A DNA stretch of 64,000 nt, from NCBI GenBank assembly GCA_963829965.1, contig CAWHLK010000036.1:108782-172781 (forward strand), written 5' to 3'. Origin of the DNA: DASXZH01 sp963829965 (GTDB taxonomy: Bacteria > Armatimonadota > Fimbriimonadia > Fimbriimonadales > Fimbriimonadaceae). Shown piece by piece: positions 43,359-51,913 of this stretch. Made by a program: the position numbers and the translations under genes. Under the pieces are notes generated by a model. That model was not told where the DNA came from. It searched no databases and saw only the letters and a program-made list of their open reading frames with translations. Numbering within the stretch: the stretch's first letter is position 1; the number at the start of each line of letters is the position of its first letter.

Positions 43359-44669
43359 TTATTTCTTCTTCTTTGGTTTATGGATTTTTGGCGCTCCGGT
43401 GCTCTTTGGTTTGCCATTCAGTTTGCCATTGGAGCCCTCTTTGGTCGGTCCCATGATGTTTCCTCCGGTTGGGAACACTCCTCCATTAGGGGCGTTCTTC
43501 TTTACGAGCGGCGGTAAAGGCAAGCGGTAGGCTCGGAAAGACTGAGCGGTGGCCAGCGTATTCGTGAAGATCCAATACAGCACGAACGCCGATGGCACCG
43601 GCCAGAAGAACATGAGAATACCAAAAAAGCCGGAGGCGCAAATTCCCATCATGCGCTGCTGCTTCATATTGCTCGGATCGGAGACGGGCGCGAGCATTGC
43701 AGTGGTGACCATGGAGATGGCGTAGATCACGATCAGCACGTAATCCTTTTCGCCCAGATTTCGTGCGAGGAACCCGTGGGTCATTGCGCTGGTGTGCGGG
43801 TTGATCCAAAGGAAAGTGCCGCGCTGGAACTCGAAGCGGTAGTTCAGCATCGAGTTGTAGATCAGGAGGAAGAGCGGCATCTGCAGGAGCGCGGGAGCAC
43901 ATCCGGCGAGCGGATTCATGCCGTATTCCTTGTAGAGCGCCATCGTCCTTTGGTTCATCTCAGTCTGAGACGCGGGATCTTGGCGGCCCTTGTATTGCTC
44001 CTTGATCTCGTTGATGAGCGGCGTGAGCTGCTGCATCTGGCGAGACCACATCATCTGCTTTTGGGCGATGGGGAACACCACGCCTCGGACGACAAAGGCG
44101 AGAATAAGGGCGGCGAGCCAATAGCTCAGGGCCGGCGCGGCTCCCGAAAGATGAACGAGAAAATCGACGAACTGGTAGCCGGGGAAAAAGCCCCAGACGG
44201 GCGTGTTTTTGCCGATATCGGTCGATAGGGTATCGATTTCGGAGACGAGCTGTGCCGGCGTGACTTGGGATTGCGGATACAGCTTGGTCGGTGCGACCGC
44301 GATGGGCTGCTGCCAAATCGGCTTCTGGTCGTTAAAGCGCGCCAGCCTCGTAACGGTGTCGTTCGCTTGGGTGAGGCGAACCATTTCCCGCCTTTGGGAA
44401 GCTCCCTTGAGCTGGGTGTCGGCGACAAGGAGTTGGGATTGCAGTTTAAGATTGTTCTTCTGATCGCTGCTGAGACCCTTGATCAGATCAACCTGCTTCT
44501 CGTAGGCGCCCTCAACCGCGGAAATGCTCATGTCGGAGATGAGTCCGTTGAGAAGGTGCATCTGCTCCATGTCTTGATCGGCGCTGAGCTTGTCATGCGC
44601 GATAAAGAGATCGGTGAGCTTATCGGCGCCGGCCCGCAACTCGGCGATGGCGTCATGAATTCGAGACAT
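43359..44669 (-). CDS. yidC: YidC/Oxa1 membrane protein insertase
   Basis: Inserts and folds inner-membrane proteins. Residues about 1-165 are a hydrophilic helical region. The conserved YidC core follows (about 165-395), starting with a membrane segment, then FPIAQKQMMWSRQMQQLTPL, the coiled cytoplasmic loop, YKEYGMNPLAGCAPALLQMP, and VPSAFVLYWIFTNTLATAQS. The C-terminus is Gly/Lys-rich and ends in KPKKKK, suited to ribosome contact. The usual N-terminal membrane helix is not in this frame but in the overlapping 65-residue frame upstream, so the gene may be split by a shift. Confidence 0.93.
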   Translation of the reverse strand: MSRIHDAIAELRAGADKLTDLFIAHDKLSADQDMEQMHLLNGLISDMSISAVEGAYEKQVDLIKGLSSDQKNNLKLQSQLLVADTQLKGASQRREMVRLTQANDTVTRLARFNDQKPIWQQPIAVAPTKLYPQSQVTPAQLVSEIDTLSTDIGKNTPVWGFFPGYQFVDFLVHLSGAAPALSYWLAALILAFVVRGVVFPIAQKQMMWSRQMQQLTPLINEIKEQYKGRQDPASQTEMNQRTMALYKEYGMNPLAGCAPALLQMPLFLLIYNSMLNYRFEFQRGTFLWINPHTSAMTHGFLARNLGEKDYVLIVIYAISMVTTAMLAPVSDPSNMKQQRMMGICASGFFGILMFFWPVPSAFVLYWIFTNTLATAQSFRAYRLPLPPLVKKNAPNGGVFPTGGNIMGPTKEGSNGKLNGKPKSTGAPKIHKPKKKK

Positions 44670-44850
44670 GTTGGTCGGCGGCGGTTTTCTTTACAAGGGC
44701 CGCCTGATCCTCGATATCCTTCATGATCATGTCGGGCGCGCGCGGATCGGTTCCGGTTTTGCCCTGCATGAATAGGCTAAAGCCCAGGTAGATCATCATG
44801 AAGATGAGGGCTGTAGTCCACCAGTTGTTTTTTTGAGGTGCGTTCTGCAT
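44653..44850 (-). CDS. Small one-helix membrane protein, possibly the detached N-terminus of YidC
   Basis: 65 residues with one transmembrane helix (about 10-29, TALIFMMIYLGFSLFMQ) followed by an acidic/basic helix (DPRAPDMIMKDIEDQAA). It overlaps the yidC start by 17 bp in another frame. Diderm YidC proteins begin with exactly such a helix and a periplasmic helical region, and the content here runs on naturally into that of the YidC frame. Either it is a separate small subunit gene or a single-base shift has split yidC. Confidence 0.6.
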   Translation of the reverse strand: MQNAPQKNNWWTTALIFMMIYLGFSLFMQGKTGTDPRAPDMIMKDIEDQAALVKKTAADQHVSNS

Positions 44851-44861
44851 CTATCTAAATC

Positions 44862-45077
44862 TTAAGGTACGGGGTCGTGGCCTCCAGGGAAAAAAGGGTT
44901 GCATCGGCATAGGCGCTTCAGGCCCAACCAACTTCCTTTCATCAGGCCGTATTTCTGAATCGCCTGCAGCGTATATTGGGAGCATGTGGGGGTGAACCTA
45001 CACCACTGGCCAGGAAGAACCACGGCTCTTGACTTCTGATAAGCCTTGATCAAGAACACTCCAATTCTTTTGCCCAT
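44862..45077 (-). CDS. yidD: Membrane protein insertion efficiency factor YidD
   Basis: 71 residues with the complete DUF37 signature: FLIKAYQKSRAVVLPGQWCR, FTPTCSQYTLQAIQKYG, LKRLCRCNPFFPGGHDPVP. The Cys residues and the CNPFFPGG block are diagnostic. It overlaps the end of rnpA by 28 bp and precedes yidC, the standard order. It is thought to assist YidC-dependent insertion at the membrane. Confidence 0.95.
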   Translation of the reverse strand: MGKRIGVFLIKAYQKSRAVVLPGQWCRFTPTCSQYTLQAIQKYGLMKGSWLGLKRLCRCNPFFPGGHDPVP

Positions 45078-45388
45078 CTCGCCTGAAGGTCCGTCAGCAA
45101 CTCCTCCGCTTCATTCGCCAAGTCTTGTACGGAGGCATCTTTGCCCACCACTCCGATAACTACTACATAATCGAGCAGAGGTTTGATGCAACCGGACTTT
45201 AGCCTCAGCGCTTCTCGAAACCTCCTTTGAACTCGGTTTCGTGCCGGGCGATTTCCAATCTTCCGAGACGTGGCGATACCGACAAGTCCTTGCCCCGGCA
45301 AAGCCGAAACTCGGCAAAGCTTCCCGGCGGCACGCTTCCCGTCCCGATAAATCTGTTCAAACCGACTCTTGCTAGGACCTCGTCCGAT
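45050..45388 (-). CDS. rnpA: Ribonuclease P protein component, start codon not canonical
   Basis: Protein subunit that helps RNase P RNA process tRNA 5' ends. The family landmarks are present: KSRFEQIYRDGKRAAGK near the N-terminus, GLVGIATSRKIGNRPARNR and VQRRFREALR (the RNR motif), ending at 45,050. No ATG, GTG or TTG occurs in frame before residues already inside the fold; the first TTG (45,301) would remove about 30 conserved residues. The start given here is an ATC at 45,388, 8 bp after the rpmH stop, which yields a normal 112-residue protein. ATT or ATA codons further up are alternatives. The frame stays open through all of rpmH. Confidence 0.8.
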   Translation of the reverse strand: MGRGPSKSRFEQIYRDGKRAAGKLCRVSALPGQGLVGIATSRKIGNRPARNRVQRRFREALRLKSGCIKPLLDYVVVIGVVGKDASVQDLANEAEELLTDLQARWAKELECS

Positions 45389-45396
45389 TCGATCCG

Positions 45397-45531
45397 TTAG
45401 TGAGAGAGCCGTTCCCGGCCGCGAAGGCGTCGCCGCTTTAAGACGTTGCGGCCGTTGGTGGATCGCATCCTCACGCGAAATCCGTGCGTGGTTTGCTGGT
45501 GCCTCTTGTTGGGCTGGTATGTTCGTTTCAT
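45397..45531 (-). CDS. rpmH: 50S ribosomal protein L34
   Basis: 44 residues matching L34 throughout: MKRTYQPNKRH, the central THGFRVRMRSTNGRNVL, and the basic end KRRRLRGRERLSH. The ribosome-binding site AAAGGA stands 8 bp before the ATG. It is the first gene of the rpmH-rnpA-yidD-yidC-jag cluster, which often lies near the replication origin. No convincing DnaA-box cluster was found in the 208 bp upstream. Confidence 0.97.
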   Translation of the reverse strand: MKRTYQPNKRHQQTTHGFRVRMRSTNGRNVLKRRRLRGRERLSH

Positions 45532-45739
45532 TCTGCGGTCCTTTAAATTTGCTCCGTCAATGATACCCGAGTCTGGGGAATCGTTCTAAGAATGCCATCT
45601 GGCGGCGCGGCGCCGCCCATGTCCTTGATTCGCAGCCAGTCCACAGGCTACGCCACTGAGACGCCGCCGCCGCCTAAAGGGCCAAGTTAATCAATCTAAA
45701 ACCGGGCGTCCAAATCGAACCCAACTCTGCCGACAATCA

Positions 45740-47500
45740 ATGACGGTGCATCGCATACACCGAACAAATACGGGCATGGTCAGCGACCACATCATCCCAT
45801 TTCGCCGAATCTACGGAATCGCCCTTACCACAGTGGCTACTCTTGCCATTCTAGGACAGGTTTTGGTCACCCGAACGTTGGCCGAGGAGTACAAAGCCGC
45901 GGAGGCTGTTCATCTTGGCGCGATGCTGCGGATCGGCACGCTCAATCTTTACAAAGATTTTTACTCGCTGAAGCTCTTTACCGGTCCGGAGCTAGAGGCC
46001 CGCTTGAACCTGGTGCGCCAGGATGAAACCCGTCGTAGAGCCGATTTCATCGCCTTGAGGGCCCTTCACAATCCTCATTCCGCCCCATTTCTTGCCTCAG
46101 GAACATCTCTTGACCAAAGCAACGAAACGCTAAGCAACGCCGTGCGCACCTCGATCGATCCGGGGGGCGGGCTGCTTGAGCCGCAGTACGATCAAGCCGT
46201 GCTCTCCTTGGCAAAGCAAGAGGCATCTACGGAGAACAGCTTTGATAATCTTGTAAAGGGACTCGCCTTTGAAAGCGAGCACAGGGCAAGCTACATTCCC
46301 ACAATTCAGGTGGGCGTCATGCTGCTGACCATTCTGGTTTTGCTAGTTGAAGCAAGACTCTTGCTGTTTCCCCGGGTTAAAAAGTTGGGAACGCGCGTGG
46401 ATGCGTTGGAGGTTGAGGGGGCGGCCGCGGAAGAAAGGAGCCGGCAGTTTGAGGCCGAAAATGAGAAGCTCAGGGCCGGACACCATGCCCTCCAAGGCGT
46501 TGCCACCAAACTCGAGGCCGCCAACCAAAGGATCGAGGTCGCGGCAAAGAGGTTTGAGGAGCTGTTCCAGGGCTTGCCGATTGCCTGTCTCGGTTTTGAC
46601 ACATCCGGAGCCATTCAAGAGTGGAATCGAGCCTCTGAAGAGATGTTTGGAGATGCTCCAAAGCTGTTCCACGTCGACCTATTTGAACTGTTGGCGCCGG
46701 TTAGAGACGAAGAAAACGTGCGGGAGATCATTCAAAAGGTCTTTCGGAACGAAGCTTGTCCATCCGTTCTGATCGAGTCCAAGCTTGGTGACGAAGTGCG
46801 CTACCTGCTCTGCAGTTCGTTCCCCGTGCATGCGCCGGATGGCGTCGTAAACTGCGCGATATTTGCCTGCGTGGATGTAACCGCCCAAAAGAAGTACGAG
46901 CGGCAAATCGAAGAGCACCTGACCCGCATCAACGAGTACAGCGTTGAGATCGAGCAGCAGAAGTGGGAACTGCAAGAGGCTAACGAGCGTCTGCACGCGC
47001 TTGCCCGGCACGATGGTCTTACCGACTTGCTCAATCACCGTTCCTTTCAAGAGGAGCTCGCTCGCAATGTGCGCCGAGTGGAACGCGATGGCGGCGCATT
47101 GTCGATCGTGCTCATCGATGTCGACCACTTCAAAAGCTACAACGACACGTTCGGCCATCCGGCCGGAGATGCCGTGCTTAAGAAATTTGCAAACCTGATC
47201 CTAAGCTGCAGCCGGGAATCGGACCTAGTGGCCCGGTATGGCGGCGAAGAGTTTGTAGCGATTCTTGCGGGCACCGATGCAGAAGGCGCAAGATTTGTCG
47301 CGGAGCGCATGCGGTTTACCATAGAAACAGCGGATTGGCCCCAACGAGCCACGACCGCGAGCTTTGGCGTGGCCACCCTAACCGAGGAGCTTGATTCGCC
47401 GGCTGCGCTCATCGAGGCGGCGGACAAAGCATTGTACGCAGCCAAGGAGGCCGGCCGAAACGTGGTTCGGCACACGAACGACATGATTAAGGCGGCGTAA
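45740..47500 (+). CDS. Membrane-bound PAS-GGDEF diguanylate cyclase
   Basis: Makes the second messenger c-di-GMP. Two membrane helices (about residues 22-45 and 192-212) flank a periplasmic sensor region of about 145 residues with no recognised fold. Then come a coiled coil (about 215-275), a PAS domain (about 278-400, CLGFDTSGAIQEWNRASEEMF) and a GGDEF domain (about 425-580). The active site reads GGEEF, and an RxxD inhibitory site (RESD) stands five residues before it, so both catalysis and product feedback look intact. An alternative ATG lies at 45,776. No partner gene is adjacent. Confidence 0.93.
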   Translation: MTVHRIHRTNTGMVSDHIIPFRRIYGIALTTVATLAILGQVLVTRTLAEEYKAAEAVHLGAMLRIGTLNLYKDFYSLKLFTGPELEARLNLVRQDETRRRADFIALRALHNPHSAPFLASGTSLDQSNETLSNAVRTSIDPGGGLLEPQYDQAVLSLAKQEASTENSFDNLVKGLAFESEHRASYIPTIQVGVMLLTILVLLVEARLLLFPRVKKLGTRVDALEVEGAAAEERSRQFEAENEKLRAGHHALQGVATKLEAANQRIEVAAKRFEELFQGLPIACLGFDTSGAIQEWNRASEEMFGDAPKLFHVDLFELLAPVRDEENVREIIQKVFRNEACPSVLIESKLGDEVRYLLCSSFPVHAPDGVVNCAIFACVDVTAQKKYERQIEEHLTRINEYSVEIEQQKWELQEANERLHALARHDGLTDLLNHRSFQEELARNVRRVERDGGALSIVLIDVDHFKSYNDTFGHPAGDAVLKKFANLILSCSRESDLVARYGGEEFVAILAGTDAEGARFVAERMRFTIETADWPQRATTASFGVATLTEELDSPAALIEAADKALYAAKEAGRNVVRHTNDMIKAA

Positions 47501-47511
47501 GAGGCTTAGAT

Positions 47512-47563
47512 AGCGGTTGGTCTGGTATACCGAGGACGCTTCGTCGCTGAAGCGCAAACCGCT
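47512..47563. other. Hairpin downstream of the diguanylate cyclase gene
   Basis: AGCGGTT pairs with AACCGCT, with an inner GCTTC/GAAGC hairpin. No T-run follows. It could be a terminator or RNA stabiliser; the rest of the 226-bp spacer shows nothing else. Confidence 0.4.
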
Positions 47564-47726
47564 CCGTTCGAGCAGATTGGCGCGTGTGGCGGCAAGCTGC
47601 AAAGTTCTAAAAGTCCGGCCCGGTTGTTAGGCAGGCGCCCCGAGCGCCAGCGGGATACCGGCCCTGCAGGCTAAAACCTCCGCCGGGTTTCGTGCCGAAG
47701 ACTGGTCCGGACCCAGAAGTGCCGCC

Positions 47727-48476
47727 ATGGAAGCCGTAATCGAGATTCTTGTGTCGATAGTCGTGCTCGCCGGGCTCCTCGTGTTCTTCGTGCCCAAACT
47801 TCGGACCGAATACTGGGTCTACGACTACCAAAAGGCCGTTCTATTTCGATTTGGCCGCAGAGTTGGTCTTTTGCCGCCCGGAAGGCACACGTTTTGGGGC
47901 AAAGGCTACCGAGTCGATACGGTTGATACCCGCAGGACGGCTCAGGCAGTGGCCAATCAAGAGATTATTACATCTGACGGAATTTCACTCAAAGTGAGCG
48001 CAATCGTTGAGTTCGCGATTACAGATGCCGAGAAGGCCGTTTTAACGGTCGACTCCTACAAAACAGCCATTCATGTGGGCGTGCAGGCAGCGGTCCGCGA
48101 TGTGATAGGACGGCTAACTGCGGAAGAGCTGTTGGGAAAGCGCATGAGTCTCGGACCGGAACTGGCCGAAAAGTGCTCGTCCAACTTCGAGGCGTTTGGT
48201 GTCAATCTGGAGAGCCTGCAGATCCGGGACATTATGTTTCCCGGCGAGCTGAAAAAGATCTTTAGCCAGGTCGCACAGGCCAAGCAAGAGGGACTTGCGT
48301 CGCTGGAGCGGGCAAGAGGCGAATCCGCGGCTCTGCGCCACTTGGCGAACGCGGCCAAGATGCTGGAAAACAATCCGGACCTAATGAAGTTGAGGATTCT
48401 TCAGAGCTTGAGTGAAGCCAAATCGGCCACTGTGGTATTGGATACCACAGACGGAAAAAACGTCGCCGTCCGCTAG
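47727..48476 (+). CDS. SPFH/band 7 (slipin/stomatin-like) membrane protein
   Basis: 249 residues: a short N-terminal membrane helix (about 3-22, EILVSIVVLAGLLVFFV), then the band 7 domain (KAVLFRFGRRVGLLPPG, TSDGISLKVSAIVEF, VQAAVRDVIGRLTAEELLGK). A C-terminal helical segment AQAKQEGLASLERARGESAAL then leads into a tail. This is the usual stomatin/slipin plan, forming membrane-bound oligomers. The usual NfeD partner protease is absent nearby. It ends directly against the convergent pyrD stop, with no spacer. Confidence 0.92.
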   Translation: MEAVIEILVSIVVLAGLLVFFVPKLRTEYWVYDYQKAVLFRFGRRVGLLPPGRHTFWGKGYRVDTVDTRRTAQAVANQEIITSDGISLKVSAIVEFAITDAEKAVLTVDSYKTAIHVGVQAAVRDVIGRLTAEELLGKRMSLGPELAEKCSSNFEAFGVNLESLQIRDIMFPGELKKIFSQVAQAKQEGLASLERARGESAALRHLANAAKMLENNPDLMKLRILQSLSEAKSATVVLDTTDGKNVAVR

Positions 48477-49580
48477 CTAAAGCCCCGTTCGCCTCAAATC
48501 GTCCAGCCTTTTAAACCCTCGCTGCTCCATGAGCATGACAAGTTCGGCAAGCGTGTCGACCACCATGTTCGGGCCGCCGTAGACCCAGCCGGTGTAGACC
48601 TGGCATAGGTGAGCGCCGAGCGAGATCTTGCGGTACAGGTCCTCGCCGGTGAATATCCCTCCGACTCCGATCAAATAGAGTCTCTCTTCCGTATGCCTGG
48701 CGACGTGGGCCAGCATGTTGTCCGAAAGTGCGCGCAATGGGCGTCCCGACAGTCCGCCGGCTTCGTACGTTGGAGTCGTCAGGCCTGCCCTGCCGATCGT
48801 GGTGTTTGCGATGATGAGCCCCGTAATTCGGTTCTCGAACGCGACATCGATGATCTCGTCCACCGCCGTCAGCTCCAGATCCGGCGCCACTTTCACGAAG
48901 AGCGGGACCACGGGCGCCACGTCCCGGATCGCCGAAAGCACCTCGGTGAGTTTGTCCTTCTCCTGCAGCGAACGAAGTCCAGGCGTGTTTGGCGAGGAGA
49001 CGTTGACCACAAAGTAGTTTCCAAGGCCGCGCATGGTCTCGAAGGTCTTCTTGTAATCCTCGGCCGCACCTTCAATCGGCGCAACGTAGGATTTGCCCAC
49101 GTTGATACCGAACGGGATCTCACATCGCATCATCGAAATATTCCGAGCTACTCTGGCCGCGCCAATGTTGTTGAACCCAAGCCGGTTGATGAGCGCTTGG
49201 TCGTCAGGAAGCCGAAACAAACGGGGCTTGGGGTTGCCGTCTTGCGCATGGTAGGTAACGGTGCCAATTTCCACAAACCCAAACCCGGCCGCTTCCCATT
49301 GCCCCAACGCAACCGCGTTCTTATCGAAGCCGGCAGCGAGTCCGAGGGGATTCTTGAACTTCGCGCCGAAAAACTCTTGCTCCAGAGCCGTGTATTCGAC
49401 GCTCCGATGTTCCTTGATCAGGCCCTTGGCCGCCATTTTGAGCGCCCATTCGTGAACGGTTTCCGGGTCCATTCGAAACAGTAAAGGGCGCAGAACCGAC
49501 TTGTAGAAGTCCACCCCATCATTATGTCCGTCTGGGGAATCGTTGAACCTGATTGACCCGTCTGTAAGGTATACTTTCAC
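48477..49580 (-). CDS. pyrD: Dihydroorotate dehydrogenase (quinone), class 2
   Basis: Membrane-associated flavoenzyme of pyrimidine synthesis that passes electrons to quinone. Family marks are FYKSVLRPLLFRMDPETVHE (N-terminal membrane-contact helix), FKNPLGLAAGFDKNA, GFVEIGTVT, RLGFNNIGA, and the class-2 catalytic Ser in VNVSSPNTPGLRSLQ. Then come VKVAPDL and IIANTTIGR, and finally IGVGGIFTGEDLYRKI. The upstream ATG is used here, but a GTG at 49,514 (V-D-F-Y-K-S) would give the usual N-terminus and may be the true start. Menaquinone genes elsewhere in the window supply the likely acceptor. Confidence 0.94.
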   Translation of the reverse strand: MKVYLTDGSIRFNDSPDGHNDGVDFYKSVLRPLLFRMDPETVHEWALKMAAKGLIKEHRSVEYTALEQEFFGAKFKNPLGLAAGFDKNAVALGQWEAAGFGFVEIGTVTYHAQDGNPKPRLFRLPDDQALINRLGFNNIGAARVARNISMMRCEIPFGINVGKSYVAPIEGAAEDYKKTFETMRGLGNYFVVNVSSPNTPGLRSLQEKDKLTEVLSAIRDVAPVVPLFVKVAPDLELTAVDEIIDVAFENRITGLIIANTTIGRAGLTTPTYEAGGLSGRPLRALSDNMLAHVARHTEERLYLIGVGGIFTGEDLYRKISLGAHLCQVYTGWVYGGPNMVVDTLAELVMLMEQRGFKRLDDLRRTGL

Positions 49581-49657
49581 TACTTTAGCGGTAGCGCATT
49601 AGCTGCGCGGCGTCCGGCCAAGTCCGCAAATTTGAAAGGCCCAGAGCCATTCCAAAC

Positions 49658-51814
49658 ATGCCTGAAGACAAATCCCCAGAAGAGGAAGTAATTCCAAAGT
49701 CGTCCGAAGAAAGCGACGATCAGCTTAAGAACATCGAGGAATTAACTTCCAAGGTGCTCGGCGATTATAACGCTGACCAGATCCAGGTCCTTGAAGGCCT
49801 TGAGGCGGTTCGAAAACGCCCCGGGATGTACGTGGGCGATAATGGCCGCAAAGGCCTCCACCAGATGTTTCGAGAGGTCCTCGACAACTCCGTGGACGAA
49901 GCGCTCGCCGGCTACTGCACGAACATCGTGGTTACCCTCCACGCGGACAATTCGATGAGCGTGGAGGACAACGGCCGCGGCATCCCCGTGGACATCCACG
50001 AAAAGACCGGGTTGTCGGCTTTGGAAGTAGTTATGACCGTGCTTCATGCGGGCGGCAAGTTTGGCGGCGGTGGTTACAAAACTTCCGGTGGTCTCCATGG
50101 TGTAGGCGTTAGCTGCACCAACGCACTTTCCGAGTGGCTGGAAGCAACTGTAAAGCGTGGCGGCCAACTGCATTTTCAGCGATATCACGAGGGACGTCCC
50201 GAGGAACCGGTCAAGGTGATTCCTGGGAAGCCAGAGACAACGGGTACCCTCATTCACTGGCTGGCGGACTCGACCGTCTTGTCCGATACCACCTACGAGC
50301 CGCGCGTCCTCAAGACCCGAATGCGGGAGCTTGCATACCTGAACCCGAAGGTTCGATTCGAGTTCATTGATGAGCAGGACCCCGAGGAAAGCGAAGTCTT
50401 TTTCTACCAGCGCGGAATCCCGCAATTGGTCGAAGATCTGAACGAGGGCAAAGACGAACTGCACCCTGTCGTTTACTTCAAGCGCTTTAAAGAGGGGACC
50501 GAGATTGAGGTCGCGATCCAATATCACCAGGATTACCAGACCACCATTCTCGCGTTCTCAAACAACATCCACAACCCCGACGGCGGAACTCACGTTTCCG
50601 GTTTCAACGCGGCTCTGACCCGGTCCATTAACTCTTACGCCAAGAAAATGAACTTGCTGAAGGAGAAGGATGCCAACTTCACTTCGGAGGATGTGAGCGA
50701 CGGCCTTACCGCCGTGATTTCTCTGCGGCTTGCCAACCCCAGCTACAACTCGCAAGACAAGGTCAAGCTGGTAACGCCCGAAGTTCAGGGGCTTACCAAC
50801 TCGCTGGTTGGCGATGGTCTCACCGAGTTTTTTGAAGAGAACCCCAAAATGGCGAAGGCCATTGTCGACAAATCCATGATGGCGCAGCGCGCGCGCGAGG
50901 CGGCTCGGAAAGCGATGGAAAGCATCCGTCGCGGCAACGCCATGGACTCGTTCGGCTTACCTGGCAAGCTCAGCGACTGCGTGAGCAAAGACGCAACCAA
51001 ATGCGAGATATTCCTCGTGGAAGGCGACTCTGCCGGTGGCTCGGCCAAGGGCGCCCGAGACCGCGTCACCCAGGCAGTCTTGCCCCTGCGTGGAAAAATC
51101 TTGAACGTGGAGCGGGCACGCGTGGACAAGGCGCTCGACAATCAGGAAATAAAGGCTCTCATCTCTGCACTCGGTATCGGAATAGACATTTCCTTTGGCC
51201 GCGTCAGTGATGATTCCGAGGACGAGAACGGAGTTCTCGACTTGGAGAACGAGAATGGCGAGACCAAGAAGTCGAACGGCCTCAAAGCCTATACTCTCGC
51301 GGGAGACAAGGGCAAGAAAAGAGAAAACACCGTCGAATTCGACATCACCAAACTCCGCTACCACAAGGTGATCATCATGACCGATGCGGACGTGGACGGC
51401 GAGCATATCCGAACGCTGCTGCTCACCTTCTTCTATCGCTATATGAGGCCGCTGGTGGCAGGCGGATACGTCTACCTGGCCCAGCCTCCGCTCTACGTGG
51501 TCAAGGTTGGCAACAATGAACGCTACTATGCGGCGGACGCGGCCGAGCGGGACGAGATCGTGAAGAACTTCAAGAAGAAGAAGGAACCGCAGATTACCCG
51601 GTTTAAAGGCTTGGGCGAAATGAATCCCGACGAGCTCGCCGAAACCACCATGTCTCCCGAAGGGAGACGGCTGCTCCAAGTGAAACTCGACAAGGAGTTC
51701 GAAGAGCAGATCGAGCGCATGTTCTCCCGGTTGATGGGCGACAAAGTTGAGCCAAGGCGCGAGTTCATCGAGCGCCACGCGAAGCAGGCGCTGAACGTCG
51801 ACTGGCATTACTAA
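49658..51814 (+). CDS. gyrB: DNA gyrase subunit B
   Basis: ATPase subunit of gyrase. A hydrophilic N-terminal extension of about 40 residues precedes the GHKL ATPase domain (QVLEGLEAVRKRPGMYVGD, EVLDNSVDEALAGYC, GRGIPVDIHEKTG, GGYKTSGGLHGVGVSCTNAL). Next come the transducer domain and TOPRIM (FLVEGDSAGGSAKGARDR; IIMTDADVDGEHIRTLLLTF) and a normal C-terminus ending RREFIERHAKQALNVDWHY. Between the two TOPRIM motifs there is an acidic insertion of about 45-50 residues (SDDSEDENGVLDLENENGE and onward) where most gyrases go straight from GIG to the KLRYHK segment. The 718 residues exceed the usual 640 mainly for these two reasons. Confidence 0.97.
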   Translation: MPEDKSPEEEVIPKSSEESDDQLKNIEELTSKVLGDYNADQIQVLEGLEAVRKRPGMYVGDNGRKGLHQMFREVLDNSVDEALAGYCTNIVVTLHADNSMSVEDNGRGIPVDIHEKTGLSALEVVMTVLHAGGKFGGGGYKTSGGLHGVGVSCTNALSEWLEATVKRGGQLHFQRYHEGRPEEPVKVIPGKPETTGTLIHWLADSTVLSDTTYEPRVLKTRMRELAYLNPKVRFEFIDEQDPEESEVFFYQRGIPQLVEDLNEGKDELHPVVYFKRFKEGTEIEVAIQYHQDYQTTILAFSNNIHNPDGGTHVSGFNAALTRSINSYAKKMNLLKEKDANFTSEDVSDGLTAVISLRLANPSYNSQDKVKLVTPEVQGLTNSLVGDGLTEFFEENPKMAKAIVDKSMMAQRAREAARKAMESIRRGNAMDSFGLPGKLSDCVSKDATKCEIFLVEGDSAGGSAKGARDRVTQAVLPLRGKILNVERARVDKALDNQEIKALISALGIGIDISFGRVSDDSEDENGVLDLENENGETKKSNGLKAYTLAGDKGKKRENTVEFDITKLRYHKVIIMTDADVDGEHIRTLLLTFFYRYMRPLVAGGYVYLAQPPLYVVKVGNNERYYAADAAERDEIVKNFKKKKEPQITRFKGLGEMNPDELAETTMSPEGRRLLQVKLDKEFEEQIERMFSRLMGDKVEPRREFIERHAKQALNVDWHY

Positions 51815-51913
51815 GGCGGGATTGCGCTGTTTCGGGGGCGCGGAGCGCTTTGGACTGGGGCGATTCCTTCGCCGCTTTTGACGCGCGAGTTATTCGGCGC
51901 AACCAACCTCCCA

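Noticed and set aside
45532..45739. Replication origin beside rpmH
   Set aside because: Gene order suggests proximity, but only a weak match to a DnaA box (TGTGGACTG) was found and no cluster or AT-rich unwinding region.
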